A program made the position numbers and the translations under genes. DNA of 58,221 bases from Magnetococcales bacterium DC0425bin3 (GTDB taxonomy: Bacteria; Pseudomonadota; Magnetococcia; Magnetococcales; DC0425bin3), in assembly GCA_002753665.1 (NCBI GenBank), contig PEAP01000009.1:1-58221 (forward strand), written 5' to 3'. A model generated the notes under the pieces. It was not told the origin of the DNA. It ran no database searches and saw only the letters and a program-made list of their open reading frames with translations. Positions within the stretch are counted from its first letter, which is position 1, and each line of letters starts with the position of its first letter. This document shows, piece after piece, positions 8,102 through 16,501 of the stretch.

Positions 8102-9088
8102 TCACAGAATCCGCATGGAAAGGGCCTGAAAATCTTCATAACAGGCCCTGACCGCCTCCACATGGGAGCCAATGGCTCCGTCGGCTGGTCGCAGATAAAA
8201 CATTGGCTTGCGCGCATCCATGGCCAGCGGCATCAGGCTTCGATAATGCTTCAACAGGGCCAACTGGTCCGGATCGTTCGCAGGGGGCTGCCAATCCTGA
8301 ACGGGCATTCCCAGGATCGCTTCACGATAGACTGCGGGAATTCTCTCCAGCCACCTCTGATAGGCCTTGACCGGACGGCTGCCCCGGATGCCATGCTGCA
8401 TGACGACATAGCCCACTGGATGCATCGTTCCCGCCGGTGCCGAAATGCCCGTACTGGGGGAAAGTTCTTCAAGACGTTTTTCCCACCCTTTCCGCCATTC
8501 TCTCAGGGTAGGCCCAAGATTCTTCAAACCTTGAAGAGAAAACAGGTCGGGCGCCAGGGGCAGCACCACCTCCTCCGCGGCGATCAGGGCCGAACGGTTG
8601 ATGGCCCCCAGGTTCGGACCCACATCGATGAGGACCACCTGGGCGGCGACCTGGGTGGCGGCATCCATCAGAATGCGGTGAAAGGCCGTGATCACCCGAA
8701 AGGCCGCTTCCTGGCCGTCCAGGCATTTCGGCCAGTTCTCGGACAACAGATCTTCAAAGCGCGACAGGGCCAGATGCCCGGAGAGCAAACCGACGCCTTC
8801 GCTCACCCGTTCCACATGGGGGGAGAGAATGTCCCCGGTGCGGTTCATCAACGGCTGCAGGCTGTCATAAATCGTTTGCCCTCCGCGAATCCCTTTTGTG
8901 CCTCCAGCATCGCCCCACAGTTCGGCGAGGCGATCCTCGTCGAGGAACATGGCACTCAAGTTGGACTGCGGGTCCAGATCGGCGGCCAGGACCGCGATTC
9001 CCCGCTCCGCGAACATCCAGGCCAGATGATAGATCAGCGAGGTCTTGCCGACTCCGCCCTTGTTGTTGAAAAAGGCAATGGTCTTCAT
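8102..9088 (-). CDS. ParA-family ATPase (stand-alone)
   Basis: 328 residues. The deviant Walker A KGGVGKT is at residues 10-16, the A' aspartate in AADLDPQSN near 37, and Walker B in VVLIDVGPNLGAINR near residue 150. These define a ParA/MinD/Soj-type ATPase. The long C-terminal part (VMQHGIRGSRPVKAYQRWLERIP) is typical of stand-alone AAA_31 proteins of mobile or accessory loci. The start codon overlaps the stop of the AlbA_2 gene as ATGA (9085-9088), so translation is coupled. No parB, parS or replication gene is adjacent, which argues against a simple partition role. Confidence 0.85.
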   Translation of the reverse strand: MKTIAFFNNKGGVGKTSLIYHLAWMFAERGIAVLAADLDPQSNLSAMFLDEDRLAELWGDAGGTKGIRGGQTIYDSLQPLMNRTGDILSPHVERVSEGVGLLSGHLALSRFEDLLSENWPKCLDGQEAAFRVITAFHRILMDAATQVAAQVVLIDVGPNLGAINRSALIAAEEVVLPLAPDLFSLQGLKNLGPTLREWRKGWEKRLEELSPSTGISAPAGTMHPVGYVVMQHGIRGSRPVKAYQRWLERIPAVYREAILGMPVQDWQPPANDPDQLALLKHYRSLMPLAMDARKPMFYLRPADGAIGSHVEAVRACYEDFQALSMRIL

Positions 9089-10269
9089 GAGTTCCGACCC
9101 CTCAGCGTGACGCAGAATGTCCAGTCGTCGATCTCGAACTCCAGAGGGGGATTGCCGTTGTCCTTCATCAGGGCCTCGGCCCGTTGGATGCCATAGCCGA
9201 ACCGGTTGACATACCCCATCGTTTTCAAGGCCTCGGCCAGCACCGGGTTGCGGTAGCTGTTGCGGCGGGTCAAAGTCTCCCGGGTCACCATGCCGAACAG
9301 GCCCCCCGGGCTTTGAATCTCGATGCGATCCCTGAACCAGTAAAAACGGATCGGACTGGTGGACGCATAATCCCGATGGGTCACGGCATTGTGGAACAAC
9401 TCCCGCAAGGCCCATTCCGGATAATCGGGCTGCGGTCCATCGCTGAAGCCGGCACCCGGTCGGAGCCCGACGCGGTTGTAGACAGCCATCTTGCCCCTGG
9501 CCATCTCCAGAATGGATCGCAGATCACCGGAGATCTCCATCTGATCGTCTGGACGTTCGGTCAGGGTCTCGTTCGGAAATTTCAGGAATTGCACATAGGC
9601 CCCTGGCAGAAAAAAGCGGGGATTCTTCCCAAAGAGCAACAGGCCAGCCACGGTGGGGACTCGTGACCTGAGGTCGAAACAGCGCAGGGCCGCCAAACGT
9701 TCCTCGGGGGTACGATGGTTCGCCGCCATGGTATCCGGATCCAACGCAAAGGAACGGTATTCATCGAACAGTCGCCAAGCCAGATCGGTCAGTCCTGCCT
9801 CCTGAACCGGTTGGACATCGAACGTACTGATCAGGGTTGATCGACGTTCCGAAAGGATGCGCTCCTCCTGCTCGTTGGCCACCGCGCGCCGCGGCCCCAC
9901 CCGAATGAAAACCCGACCCTTGTAGCGCACGGGGGGAAGGATCGAGGGCTGGACCTCGACAACAGCCACCTCGCCGCCCTCCAGACCGAACTTTTCAACC
10001 ACCAGCGCGGGCGGGGGCAGAACGTTGCCATCGGAGCGGATGCCCGCCAAATTGCGCAGCAGCTCATCCGAAATCGTCATCCCGGCAATGGTGCCGTCAT
10101 CCCGCGCCCCGATAATCAGATAACCCGGTTGCCGGTGATTGGGATAATCATTGGCAAACGCGCAAACAGCCTCGGCGAATTTATCGGTATCCCGGATCGA
10201 CACCGTGCGTTCGACCCGGTCCGACTCGAGATCGGCCAACAGGGCCTGCAGGCTTTCCTGGGTCAGCAT
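9085..10269 (-). CDS. AlbA_2 (Schlafen-type) ATP-binding/regulatory protein
   Basis: 394 residues. The N-terminal ~130 residues are an AlbA_2/Schlafen domain, with GYLIIGARDDGTIAG and later VRYKGRVFIRVGPRRAVAN. The C-terminal half carries the HATPase_c_4-like region: ALRELFHNAVTHRDY, IEIQSPGGLFG, RNPVLAEALKTMGYVNRFGYGI. Proteins of this layout are usually annotated as ATP-dependent DNA helicase-related or transcriptional regulators; several Schlafen-domain proteins act in phage defence. It follows the SEL1 gene by 19 bp and is coupled to the ParA gene. Its biochemical activity cannot be read from the sequence. Confidence 0.85.
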   Translation of the reverse strand: MLTQESLQALLADLESDRVERTVSIRDTDKFAEAVCAFANDYPNHRQPGYLIIGARDDGTIAGMTISDELLRNLAGIRSDGNVLPPPALVVEKFGLEGGEVAVVEVQPSILPPVRYKGRVFIRVGPRRAVANEQEERILSERRSTLISTFDVQPVQEAGLTDLAWRLFDEYRSFALDPDTMAANHRTPEERLAALRCFDLRSRVPTVAGLLLFGKNPRFFLPGAYVQFLKFPNETLTERPDDQMEISGDLRSILEMARGKMAVYNRVGLRPGAGFSDGPQPDYPEWALRELFHNAVTHRDYASTSPIRFYWFRDRIEIQSPGGLFGMVTRETLTRRNSYRNPVLAEALKTMGYVNRFGYGIQRAEALMKDNGNPPLEFEIDDWTFCVTLRGRNS

Positions 10270-10288
10270 GACAGTTCCGGGGCCGCCG

Positions 10289-11128
10289 TCACTTCTTCCC
10301 CCGCACCCCCAGGGGATCCGGCGGCGGTTTGGGCAGTTCGGTGCCGGTGCGTTTACGGGCGCGGGCGATCTGTTCCTGGGTCATGGAGGGTTCCAGCTGC
10401 CGCAGGGCGTCCTGGGCACGGTGGTTGCCGCCGCTGGCGGCCATGGTGAACCAGAAGTGGGCGGTTTCCAGGTCCTTGTCCACGCCGTCCCCTTCGGCGT
10501 AGCGGAAGCCCATCATGGCCTGGGCGGCCGGTTCGCCGTTCTCCGCGGCCCGACGGCACCAGCCCAGGGCCTGCTGCCGGTCGGCGGGAATGGTCTTGGC
10601 GCCCTGATCCAGGATGGTGCAGAGATAGGTCTGGGCCAGGGGCTGATCGCCCTTTTCCGCCGCGTCCAGGAACCACTTGAAGGCCTCCTTGTGATCCTCC
10701 GGCACCCCCTGGCCGCTCCAGTACAGAAACCCCAGGCGAGCCTTGGCCTCGGCGATGCCATGCTCCGCCGCCTTGCGGTACCAGGCCACCGCCTCCAGCA
10801 TCTTGCGCGGCACCCCCTCCCCCCCCTCCAGCATCCGGCCCACCAGATACTGGGCCTGGGGGTGGTTGTCATTGGCCGCCTGCAGGAACATTTCGTAGGC
10901 GCTGGCGCTGAACCCCCGCTTCAAGGCCACGAAGCCCTCGCTGATGCGGGCATCGGTGGGCGATTCCGCCGCTCCCAGAGGCGCACCGTACCCTGCCAGA
11001 CACAGCAAGGTCACGATTTTGACGAACCGGACGCCACCTGCCATAAGCCGGTTGGACAGCCATTGCTTTTTCAAAGGAATTCCCTTTGGTCGAAAATGGA
11101 ATGGAACCTGCATTGCACGGCTCATCAC
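10289..11128 (-). CDS. SEL1-repeat periplasmic protein
   Basis: Up to 279 residues. After a hydrophobic signal segment (VKIVTLLCLAGYGAPLGAAES) come about five SEL1-type repeats, each with A-YLVGRML-GEGVP, A-A-WYRKAAEHG or similar. SEL1 proteins are helical scaffolds for protein-protein contact. The start is uncertain: GTG/ATG at 11128/11125 give a long n-region; a TTG at 11074 with AAGGGA before it, or the ATG at 11044, give a normal signal peptide. It may head the operon with the AlbA_2 and ParA genes, being only 19 bp upstream. Confidence 0.75.
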   Translation of the reverse strand: MMSRAMQVPFHFRPKGIPLKKQWLSNRLMAGGVRFVKIVTLLCLAGYGAPLGAAESPTDARISEGFVALKRGFSASAYEMFLQAANDNHPQAQYLVGRMLEGGEGVPRKMLEAVAWYRKAAEHGIAEAKARLGFLYWSGQGVPEDHKEAFKWFLDAAEKGDQPLAQTYLCTILDQGAKTIPADRQQALGWCRRAAENGEPAAQAMMGFRYAEGDGVDKDLETAHFWFTMAASGGNHRAQDALRQLEPSMTQEQIARARKRTGTELPKPPPDPLGVRGKK

Positions 11129-11159
11129 CCACCCGCCTCGGCACAGAAAGAACGGAAAG

Positions 11160-11357
11160 ATGGACTTTCAGATCATAGGCAAAAAGAACGACTTCCGTAT
11201 TTACGATCTTGACGACCGGCAATACGTGGTGGTGGGTTTGAAGACCCTCGAAGACGCCCAACGGGTCCACCAAAAGCTGATCAAGCTCAGGGATGCGGTG
11301 GCCCAAGTGCCCACCGCCACCCGCCGTGCGGCCCCGGCGCGTCTGAAACACGCCTGA
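11160..11357 (+). CDS. Small hypothetical protein
   Basis: 65 residues: MDFQIIGKKNDFRIYDLDDRQ, then VVVGLKTLEDAQRVHQKLIKL. It alternates strand and helix patterns and has a basic C-terminal tail, so it looks like a folded protein rather than a chance frame. It is divergent from the SEL1 gene, with about 30 bp between the starts. I do not recognise a family. Confidence 0.55.
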   Translation: MDFQIIGKKNDFRIYDLDDRQYVVVGLKTLEDAQRVHQKLIKLRDAVAQVPTATRRAAPARLKHA

Positions 11358-11365
11358 GTCGGCCG

Positions 11366-11392
11366 TCTCCCGGATGCCACGGTCACTCTTCA
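11366..11392 (+). repeat. Family A right-module fragment
   Basis: GGCCGTCTCCCGGATGCCACGGTCACT matches positions 5-30 of the window with a few substitutions. It directly follows the small gene and abuts the Family B tandem. Confidence 0.55.
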
Positions 11393-11690
11393 GAATCCAC
11401 TCTCCAGAACCTGTCGCAGAATGGCCATCCATGGCCATTCTGCTTGTCGGGAGGCGAAAATGGTTTTTCGCCTCCCTCACGGAATCAATCGGTTGCACCG
11501 ATTGGTTCCGGTGGCGCATCCCTGTCCACTCTCCAGAACCTGTCGCAGAATGGCCATCCATGGCCATTCTGCTCGTCGGGAGGCGAAAACGGGTTTTTGC
11601 CTCCCTCACGGAATCAATCGGTTGCACCGATTGATTCCGGTGGCACATCCTTGCGCCACGGAGCCTGCCGCATTCTGCGGCGGGCTCTCC
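11393..11690 (+). repeat. Family B mosaic repeat, two tandem units
   Basis: Two ~130-bp units (about 11396-11524 and 11525-11690), nearly identical. Each holds consecutive hairpins: CGCAGAATGGCCAT/ATGGCCATTCTG, GGAGGCGAAAA/TTTTTGCCTCC, and GGAATCAATCGG/CCGATTGATTCC. The second unit ends in GCCTGCCGCATTCTGCGGC. A third unit in the opposite orientation lies at 18105-18290. One frame stays open through both units and gives the peptide core RNQSVAPIDSGG. Confidence 0.85.
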
Positions 11691-11890
11691 AGGGCAGCCC
11701 AATGGCGGCTGCCCTGTTGCCGAAGCACCTCCGATCCATGGTAGCCTGCCGGGGTCGAATTATCCAGTCCTGCCTCCTGCACGACGAATTGGATCAAGCC
11801 ACCGCCCATTCCCGCCGATGAATCCCCCAGCAGCCACCGCGAGTGGCGGGTGGAGGAAGGGGAATCCAACATCTTCAGAGGAGGCGGGCG
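11691..11890. other. Intergenic stretch, no clear gene
   Basis: With the repeats just before it this makes a 530-bp gap between genes. A minus-strand frame from an ATG at 11872 to 11606 (88 codons) has some protein-like composition but no ribosome site, and ends inside Family B. I see no other signal. Confidence 0.4.
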
Positions 11891-12046
11891 ATGGAACTGG
11901 ACAACAGCGAACTCATCAAGATGACCGCGGACGACGCCTGCGGCACCCTGCAATCCCTGGTGCAGGACCTGGAAGCCCTGTTCGACAAGGTGGGCCGACA
12001 GTTTCTGGATCATGCCCCGGAACCGCCGCGGGAATTCTATTCCTGA
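11891..12046 (+). CDS. Small hypothetical protein
   Basis: 51 residues, MELDNSELIKMTADDACGTL followed by QSLVQDLEALFDKVGRQFLD, an acidic helical peptide. GGAGG lies about seven bases before the ATG, a good ribosome site. It lies upstream of and close to the TPR-glycosyltransferase gene, which may share its transcript. Family unknown. Confidence 0.5.
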   Translation: MELDNSELIKMTADDACGTLQSLVQDLEALFDKVGRQFLDHAPEPPREFYS

Positions 12047-12137
12047 CTCCCTCCCCTGCCCCCCGTGTTCGGTGCGCTCCCGTCCGCTGACCGACGGGTC
12101 GCGCCGACGCCGGGGTTTCGACGGGCCACCGCCTGCC

Positions 12138-14282
12138 ATGAACCGCAAACCACGCCGAACCCAACGGACCGGCGTTTCCTCTTCCCCCTCCGGATCGTCG
12201 GCCGAGCTGTCCCGCCGCGCCGAGGCGGCCATCGCCGCCGGCGATCCGGCCCGGGCCGAGGCCCTCTACCGGGAACTGCTGCGTCAGCGACCCGACGACG
12301 GCAATGCCTTGAACAATCTCGGTTTCCTGGTCCGCAACCGCGGCGGCCATGCCGAGGCGATCCCTTTGTTCGGCCGCGCCCTGGCCGCCGGCGCCAGCCA
12401 GCCGGCCGTCACCCGCAACAATCTGGGCATATCCCTGGCCGCCCTGGGCCGCCGGGTCGAGGCGGAGCAGCAGTTCCGCCAGGCCATCGCCCTGCGCCCT
12501 GGGTATCCGGCGCCCCACAACAATCTGGGCAACCTGCTCCGGGACGCCCACCGCACGGAGGAAGCCCTGGCGGCCTTCGATCGCGTCCTGGCCCTGGATC
12601 CGACCTTCACCGCCGCCCACAACAACCGCGGCGAGGCGCTGCGGGAATTGCAGCGCCATCCGGACGCCCTGGCCGCCTTCGACCGCGCCCTGGCCCTGGA
12701 CCCCCACAACGCCGCCATCCACAGCAACCGCGGCCGCCTGCTCCAGGAGATGGGTCGTCTGGACCTGGCCCTGGCCGCCCAGGACCGGGCCCTGGCCCTG
12801 GACCCCACCCTGGCCACCGCCCACAACAACCGCGGCCTGGTGCTGGACCGCCTGGGGCATCCGGCCGCCGCCCTGGCGGCCTTCGACCGGGCCGTGGCCC
12901 TGGATCCCACCCTGGCCACCGCCCACAACAACCGCGGCGAGGTGCTGCGCAAGGCCGGACGCATCCCGGAAGCCCTGGCGGCCTATCGCCAGGCCCTGGC
13001 CGTCCGCCCCGACTATGCCGAGGCCCTCAACAACATGGGCGTGGCCCACCAAAAAGGCGGCGACCTGACCACCGCCGCCACCCTGCTGGAACAGGCCGTG
13101 GGCCTGAATCCCGACGCGGCCGACGTGGTGAGCAACCTGGGCAACGTGTTGATGGATCTCGACCGCCCCGGGGAGGCCCTGGCCGCCCACCTCCGGGCGG
13201 TGGCCCTGGATCCCGATCGGGCCACCGTGTTCAGCAACCTGGGCAAGACGTTCCACGATCTGGGCCAGTTCGACCAGGCCCTGCACCAGTATGATCAGGC
13301 CATCGCCCTGGACCCCCAGGCGGCCCGGGCCCATCTCAACCGCGCCCACCTCCTGCTGCTGCTGGGGCGCTTCGCCGACGGCTGGACCGAACACGAATGG
13401 CGCTGGCAGGAAGACCAGTCCCACCCCTTCCGCCGCGGCTTCTCCCAACCCCAATGGGACGGCGGCCCCTTGGCCGGACGCTCCATCCTGCTCCACGCCG
13501 AACAAGGCCTGGGCGATACCCTGCAGATGGTCCGCTTCCTTCCCTGGGTGGCCAGCCGGGGCGGACGGGTGATCCTGGAATGTCAGCCACTCCTGAAATC
13601 CCTGTTAGAGAGATTGCATAACATGAAATCTCTTATCGTCAAGGGCGACCCCCTGCCGCCCTTCGATACCCACATGCCCCTGCTGGGGTTGCCCCGGGTC
13701 TATGGTCTGACGGCGGACAACATCCCCCTGGCCGCGGGCTATCTGCCCCCACCTCCGCCGCCCGGCCCGCTGGAGGAGCCGCTGCCCCCAGCCACCGGAC
13801 CACGGGTGGGGCTGGTGTGGCGAGGCAACCCGGACCATCTCAACGACCGCAACCGCAGCATCGATCCTGCGCGGTTGGCCCGATTGTGGCAGGAACTGCC
13901 CCATATCCAGTGGGTGTCCCTCCAGGTGGGGCCGGGGGCGGACGGGCTGGACCGGGTGTCGGGCGGCGAGCGGGTGCGGAGAGTGGCCCTGCCCGGGTTC
14001 ACCGCCACCGCCCGCTGGCTCATGGCCCTGGACCTGGTCATCAGCGTGGACACCTCGGTGGCCCATCTGGCCGGGGCCCTGGGACGCCCGGTCTGGACCC
14101 TGATCACCCGGGTGCCCGACTGGCGCTGGGGCCTGACCGGGGAGACCACCCCCTGGTACCGTTCCATGCGCCTGCTGCGTCAAACCGAACGGGGCGACTG
14201 GGACGGCGTTCTGGAGCGGGTGACGGCGGAGTTGGCTCGACTCTTCCCTGCCCCGCGGGAGAAAACCGATGAATGCGCATGA
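12138..14282 (+). CDS. TPR protein with C-terminal glycosyltransferase-like domain (second copy)
   Basis: 714 residues from the ATG at 12138. About a dozen tetratricopeptide repeats fill residues 20-420, many near-identical (LALDPTLATAHNNRG occurs twice), pointing to recent internal duplication. The C-terminal domain has LHAEQGLGDTLQMVRFLPW, LVWRGNPDHLNDRNRS and VISVDTSVAHLAGALGRPVW, matching the domain of the protein at 136-2349. It overlaps the sulfotransferase gene by 14 bp, so the two are one operon and may modify the same glycan. The frame is open to 12012, but those codons look non-coding. Confidence 0.87.
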   Translation: MNRKPRRTQRTGVSSSPSGSSAELSRRAEAAIAAGDPARAEALYRELLRQRPDDGNALNNLGFLVRNRGGHAEAIPLFGRALAAGASQPAVTRNNLGISLAALGRRVEAEQQFRQAIALRPGYPAPHNNLGNLLRDAHRTEEALAAFDRVLALDPTFTAAHNNRGEALRELQRHPDALAAFDRALALDPHNAAIHSNRGRLLQEMGRLDLALAAQDRALALDPTLATAHNNRGLVLDRLGHPAAALAAFDRAVALDPTLATAHNNRGEVLRKAGRIPEALAAYRQALAVRPDYAEALNNMGVAHQKGGDLTTAATLLEQAVGLNPDAADVVSNLGNVLMDLDRPGEALAAHLRAVALDPDRATVFSNLGKTFHDLGQFDQALHQYDQAIALDPQAARAHLNRAHLLLLLGRFADGWTEHEWRWQEDQSHPFRRGFSQPQWDGGPLAGRSILLHAEQGLGDTLQMVRFLPWVASRGGRVILECQPLLKSLLERLHNMKSLIVKGDPLPPFDTHMPLLGLPRVYGLTADNIPLAAGYLPPPPPPGPLEEPLPPATGPRVGLVWRGNPDHLNDRNRSIDPARLARLWQELPHIQWVSLQVGPGADGLDRVSGGERVRRVALPGFTATARWLMALDLVISVDTSVAHLAGALGRPVWTLITRVPDWRWGLTGETTPWYRSMRLLRQTERGDWDGVLERVTAELARLFPAPREKTDECA

Positions 14283-15321
14283 AATCGAATCGCCGCTGAC
14301 CACCGGGGTGGCGGCGGCCCAGTCCGGCGACTGGTCCCAGGCCCTGGAGGCCTTTCAGGCGGCGGTGACCGCCGAACCCCTGGACGGGGCCGCCATCGGC
14401 CGAATGGCCGCCATCCTGGCGGAATCGCCCCACCCCCAGCTGGCCACCCCCTTCCGGCGTTTGGCGGAGCTGGCCCCGGATCTGTCCGCGTTGCCCGGAC
14501 ATCTGGCATCCCGCATGACGATTGCCGACCCCGGGCGACCGGTGCCGTTCACCGCCCTGGCCTTTCCCAAGTGCGGAACCCACCTGCTGTCGGACCTGCT
14601 GCAACATGTCAGCGGCCTGACCGGCCACTGGACCCCGGAGGTCTCGGCCAACCGGGTGCCCGGCGGAATTCTGCAGCGGATTCCCCGCAGCCATTTTCCC
14701 GTGGGGCATTGGTTTCCCAACCCGGATCTGCTGACGGATCTGGAGACCCATGGCCACCGTCTGGTGATCCTGTACCGGGATCCCCGGGATCAGGTGGTAT
14801 CGTTCTATTTTTATTATACCGGACCGGCGGTCAACCCGGACAATCCCATTCGCAAGCTGCTGCTGGAGGTCCCCCGGGAAGAGGCCCTGGGGCGCTTGAT
14901 CCAGGGGTTCCGGGCCGGTCCCCGGCGCCTGCCGGGCCAGCCCCGCAACCTGATCAATTGGGTCCACGAATGGCTCCACGGCGGCCTGCCGGTCTTTTTC
15001 GTCCGCTACGAGGAACTGTGGAACAATCCCTGGGAGATCCTGCCACCCCTGGCGCGTTTCCTGGGCCGCCCCCTGGCCCCGGAGCGGGTGGAGGCCATCG
15101 TCCGGGCCATTGCCTTCGACGAGCCCTCCCCCACCATGCAGCGGCTGGGGGTACCCGCCCAACTGAAGCATCAGGGGGTTCCCGGTCAATGGCACGACCA
15201 GTTCAGCGCCCGGAACCGCAGCCAGTATCGGGCGGTCACCGGCCATGTTCCGGCGATGATGGGGTATGCCATCGATGCCGATCGTGGCACGACGTTCACC
15301 GGTCATTCCCTTCCAGAATGA
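14269..15321 (+). CDS. Sulfotransferase
   Basis: 350 residues. An N-terminal ~75-residue helical segment resembles a TPR pair. The sulfotransferase domain has the 5'-phosphosulfate loop FPKCGTHLL at 99-107 and the 3'-phosphate motif YRDPRDQVVSFYFY from 169, with a C-terminal GVPGQWHDQFS. It should move sulfate from PAPS to a sugar or protein hydroxyl. The start overlaps the TPR-glycosyltransferase gene by 14 bp. Its 3' end overlaps that of acpS, on the other strand, by 26 bp. Confidence 0.88.
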   Translation: MNAHEIESPLTTGVAAAQSGDWSQALEAFQAAVTAEPLDGAAIGRMAAILAESPHPQLATPFRRLAELAPDLSALPGHLASRMTIADPGRPVPFTALAFPKCGTHLLSDLLQHVSGLTGHWTPEVSANRVPGGILQRIPRSHFPVGHWFPNPDLLTDLETHGHRLVILYRDPRDQVVSFYFYYTGPAVNPDNPIRKLLLEVPREEALGRLIQGFRAGPRRLPGQPRNLINWVHEWLHGGLPVFFVRYEELWNNPWEILPPLARFLGRPLAPERVEAIVRAIAFDEPSPTMQRLGVPAQLKHQGVPGQWHDQFSARNRSQYRAVTGHVPAMMGYAIDADRGTTFTGHSLPE

Positions 15322-15673
15322 CCATGGCCAGGGCAAAGCCTTCTTCGTCACTGAGGCTCAGGTGGGCGCGGGTCACGCCCAAACGGGACATCTGGCGGGC
15401 CGCGTTACCGCTAACGATCAGCGCCGGGCGTTCCAGCGCGTCGTGCTCCACCCCGATCTCCCGGAACCAGATGCCATCCCGGAAGCCGGTGCCCAACGCC
15501 TTGGCAAAGGCCTCCTTGGCGGCGAACCGTTTGGCCAGGCAAGGGGGCCGGTTCCGGCAGTGGGCGATTTCCGCGGCCGTGAAGATGCGGATGGTGAACC
15601 GTTCCCCGAAACGCTCCAGGGCCGACGCCAGTCGTTCGATGCGCACCAGGTCGGTGCCGATCCCCAGGATCAT
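15296..15673 (-). CDS. acpS: Holo-[acyl-carrier-protein] synthase
   Basis: 125 residues, the normal AcpS length. It starts [15 protein letters not shown], with the metal-binding Asp at residue 8, and has [15 protein letters not shown] with the second acidic ligand. AcpS transfers 4'-phosphopantetheine from CoA to apo-ACP. The ATG overlaps the pdxJ stop as ATGA (15670-15673), the common pdxJ-acpS arrangement in proteobacteria. Confidence 0.95.
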   Translation of the reverse strand: MILGIGTDLVRIERLASALERFGERFTIRIFTAAEIAHCRNRPPCLAKRFAAKEAFAKALGTGFRDGIWFREIGVEHDALERPALIVSGNAARQMSRLGVTRAHLSLSDEEGFALAMVILEGNDR

Positions 15674-16407
15674 CCGGCTGTTCCCGACCGGGCAGCGCGC
15701 ATCCGCTGCACCATCTCCGCCACCGCCTGCACCATGCCCACCTCCAGGGCCCGGGCGACGATGGCATGACCGATGTTGAGTTCCTGCATCCCGGCGATGG
15801 CGGCGATGGGCGCCACGTTGCGATAATGCAGCCCATGGCCGGCGTTGACGGTCACCCCCAGGGATCGGGCATGGTCGGCGGCCCGGGTGATCTTGAGAAG
15901 CTCGTCCGTCCGGGCCGCCGGATGGTCGGCGCTGGCGTAGCGACCGGTGTGCAGCTCCACCACCGGGGCGCCGACCGCGGCGGCGACCTCGATCTGGGGA
16001 AGCTCCGGATCGATGAACAAGCTGACCTGGATGCCGGCGGCGGTCAGGCGTGGCACCACCTCGGCCAGGCGTTCCCGCAGGCCGACGGCGTCCAGCCCGC
16101 CCTCGGTGGTCAGCTCGGCGCGCTTTTCCGGCACCAGACAACAGTCGGCGGGACGCTGGGCAATGGCGAAGTCCACCATGGCCGGGGTGACGGCCATTTC
16201 CAGGTTGACCTTGGTGGTCACCGTTTCCAGCAGCACCCGCACGTCCCGCTCCTGGATATGCCGGCGGTCCTCCCGCAGGTGGACGGTTATCCCGTCGGCT
16301 CCCCCCTGTTCCGCCAGGACCGCCAGCACCACCGGGTCCGGATAGCGACTGCCCCGGGCCTGCCGCACGGTGGCCACGTGATCCACGTTGACGCCCAGTT
16401 TGATCAT
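15670..16407 (-). CDS. pdxJ: Pyridoxine 5'-phosphate synthase
   Basis: 245 residues from the ATG at 16407. It opens [19 protein letters not shown], the family signature, and contains [31 protein letters not shown] and [12 protein letters not shown]. PdxJ condenses 1-deoxyxylulose 5-phosphate with 3-amino-2-oxopropyl phosphate in the DXP-dependent vitamin B6 pathway. The frame is open 12 codons upstream, but the chosen ATG has a purine-rich GGAGGAAGCGAGGA before it and matches the family start. Confidence 0.96.
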   Translation of the reverse strand: MIKLGVNVDHVATVRQARGSRYPDPVVLAVLAEQGGADGITVHLREDRRHIQERDVRVLLETVTTKVNLEMAVTPAMVDFAIAQRPADCCLVPEKRAELTTEGGLDAVGLRERLAEVVPRLTAAGIQVSLFIDPELPQIEVAAAVGAPVVELHTGRYASADHPAARTDELLKITRAADHARSLGVTVNAGHGLHYRNVAPIAAIAGMQELNIGHAIVARALEVGMVQAVAEMVQRMRAARSGTAG

Positions 16408-16501
16408 GGTCCTCGCTTCCTCCCTCGCAAAGTCGGTTGCCACGCACCACAGGATTCAGGATACACGCTGTCCGGGGCGGTGGTCATGGGCAGGCCACAG
16501 T

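Noticed and set aside
8102-9088. Chromosome partition (parA of a parAB-oriC region)
   Set aside because: No parB, parS-like palindrome, dnaA, gidA or gidB is adjacent, and the protein is of the stand-alone AAA_31 type coupled to an AlbA_2 gene.
11606-11872. An 88-codon minus-strand frame in the 11.7-kb gap
   Set aside because: It has no ribosome site, ends inside repeat Family B and matches no family I know. Some protein-like stretches keep it from being excluded fully.
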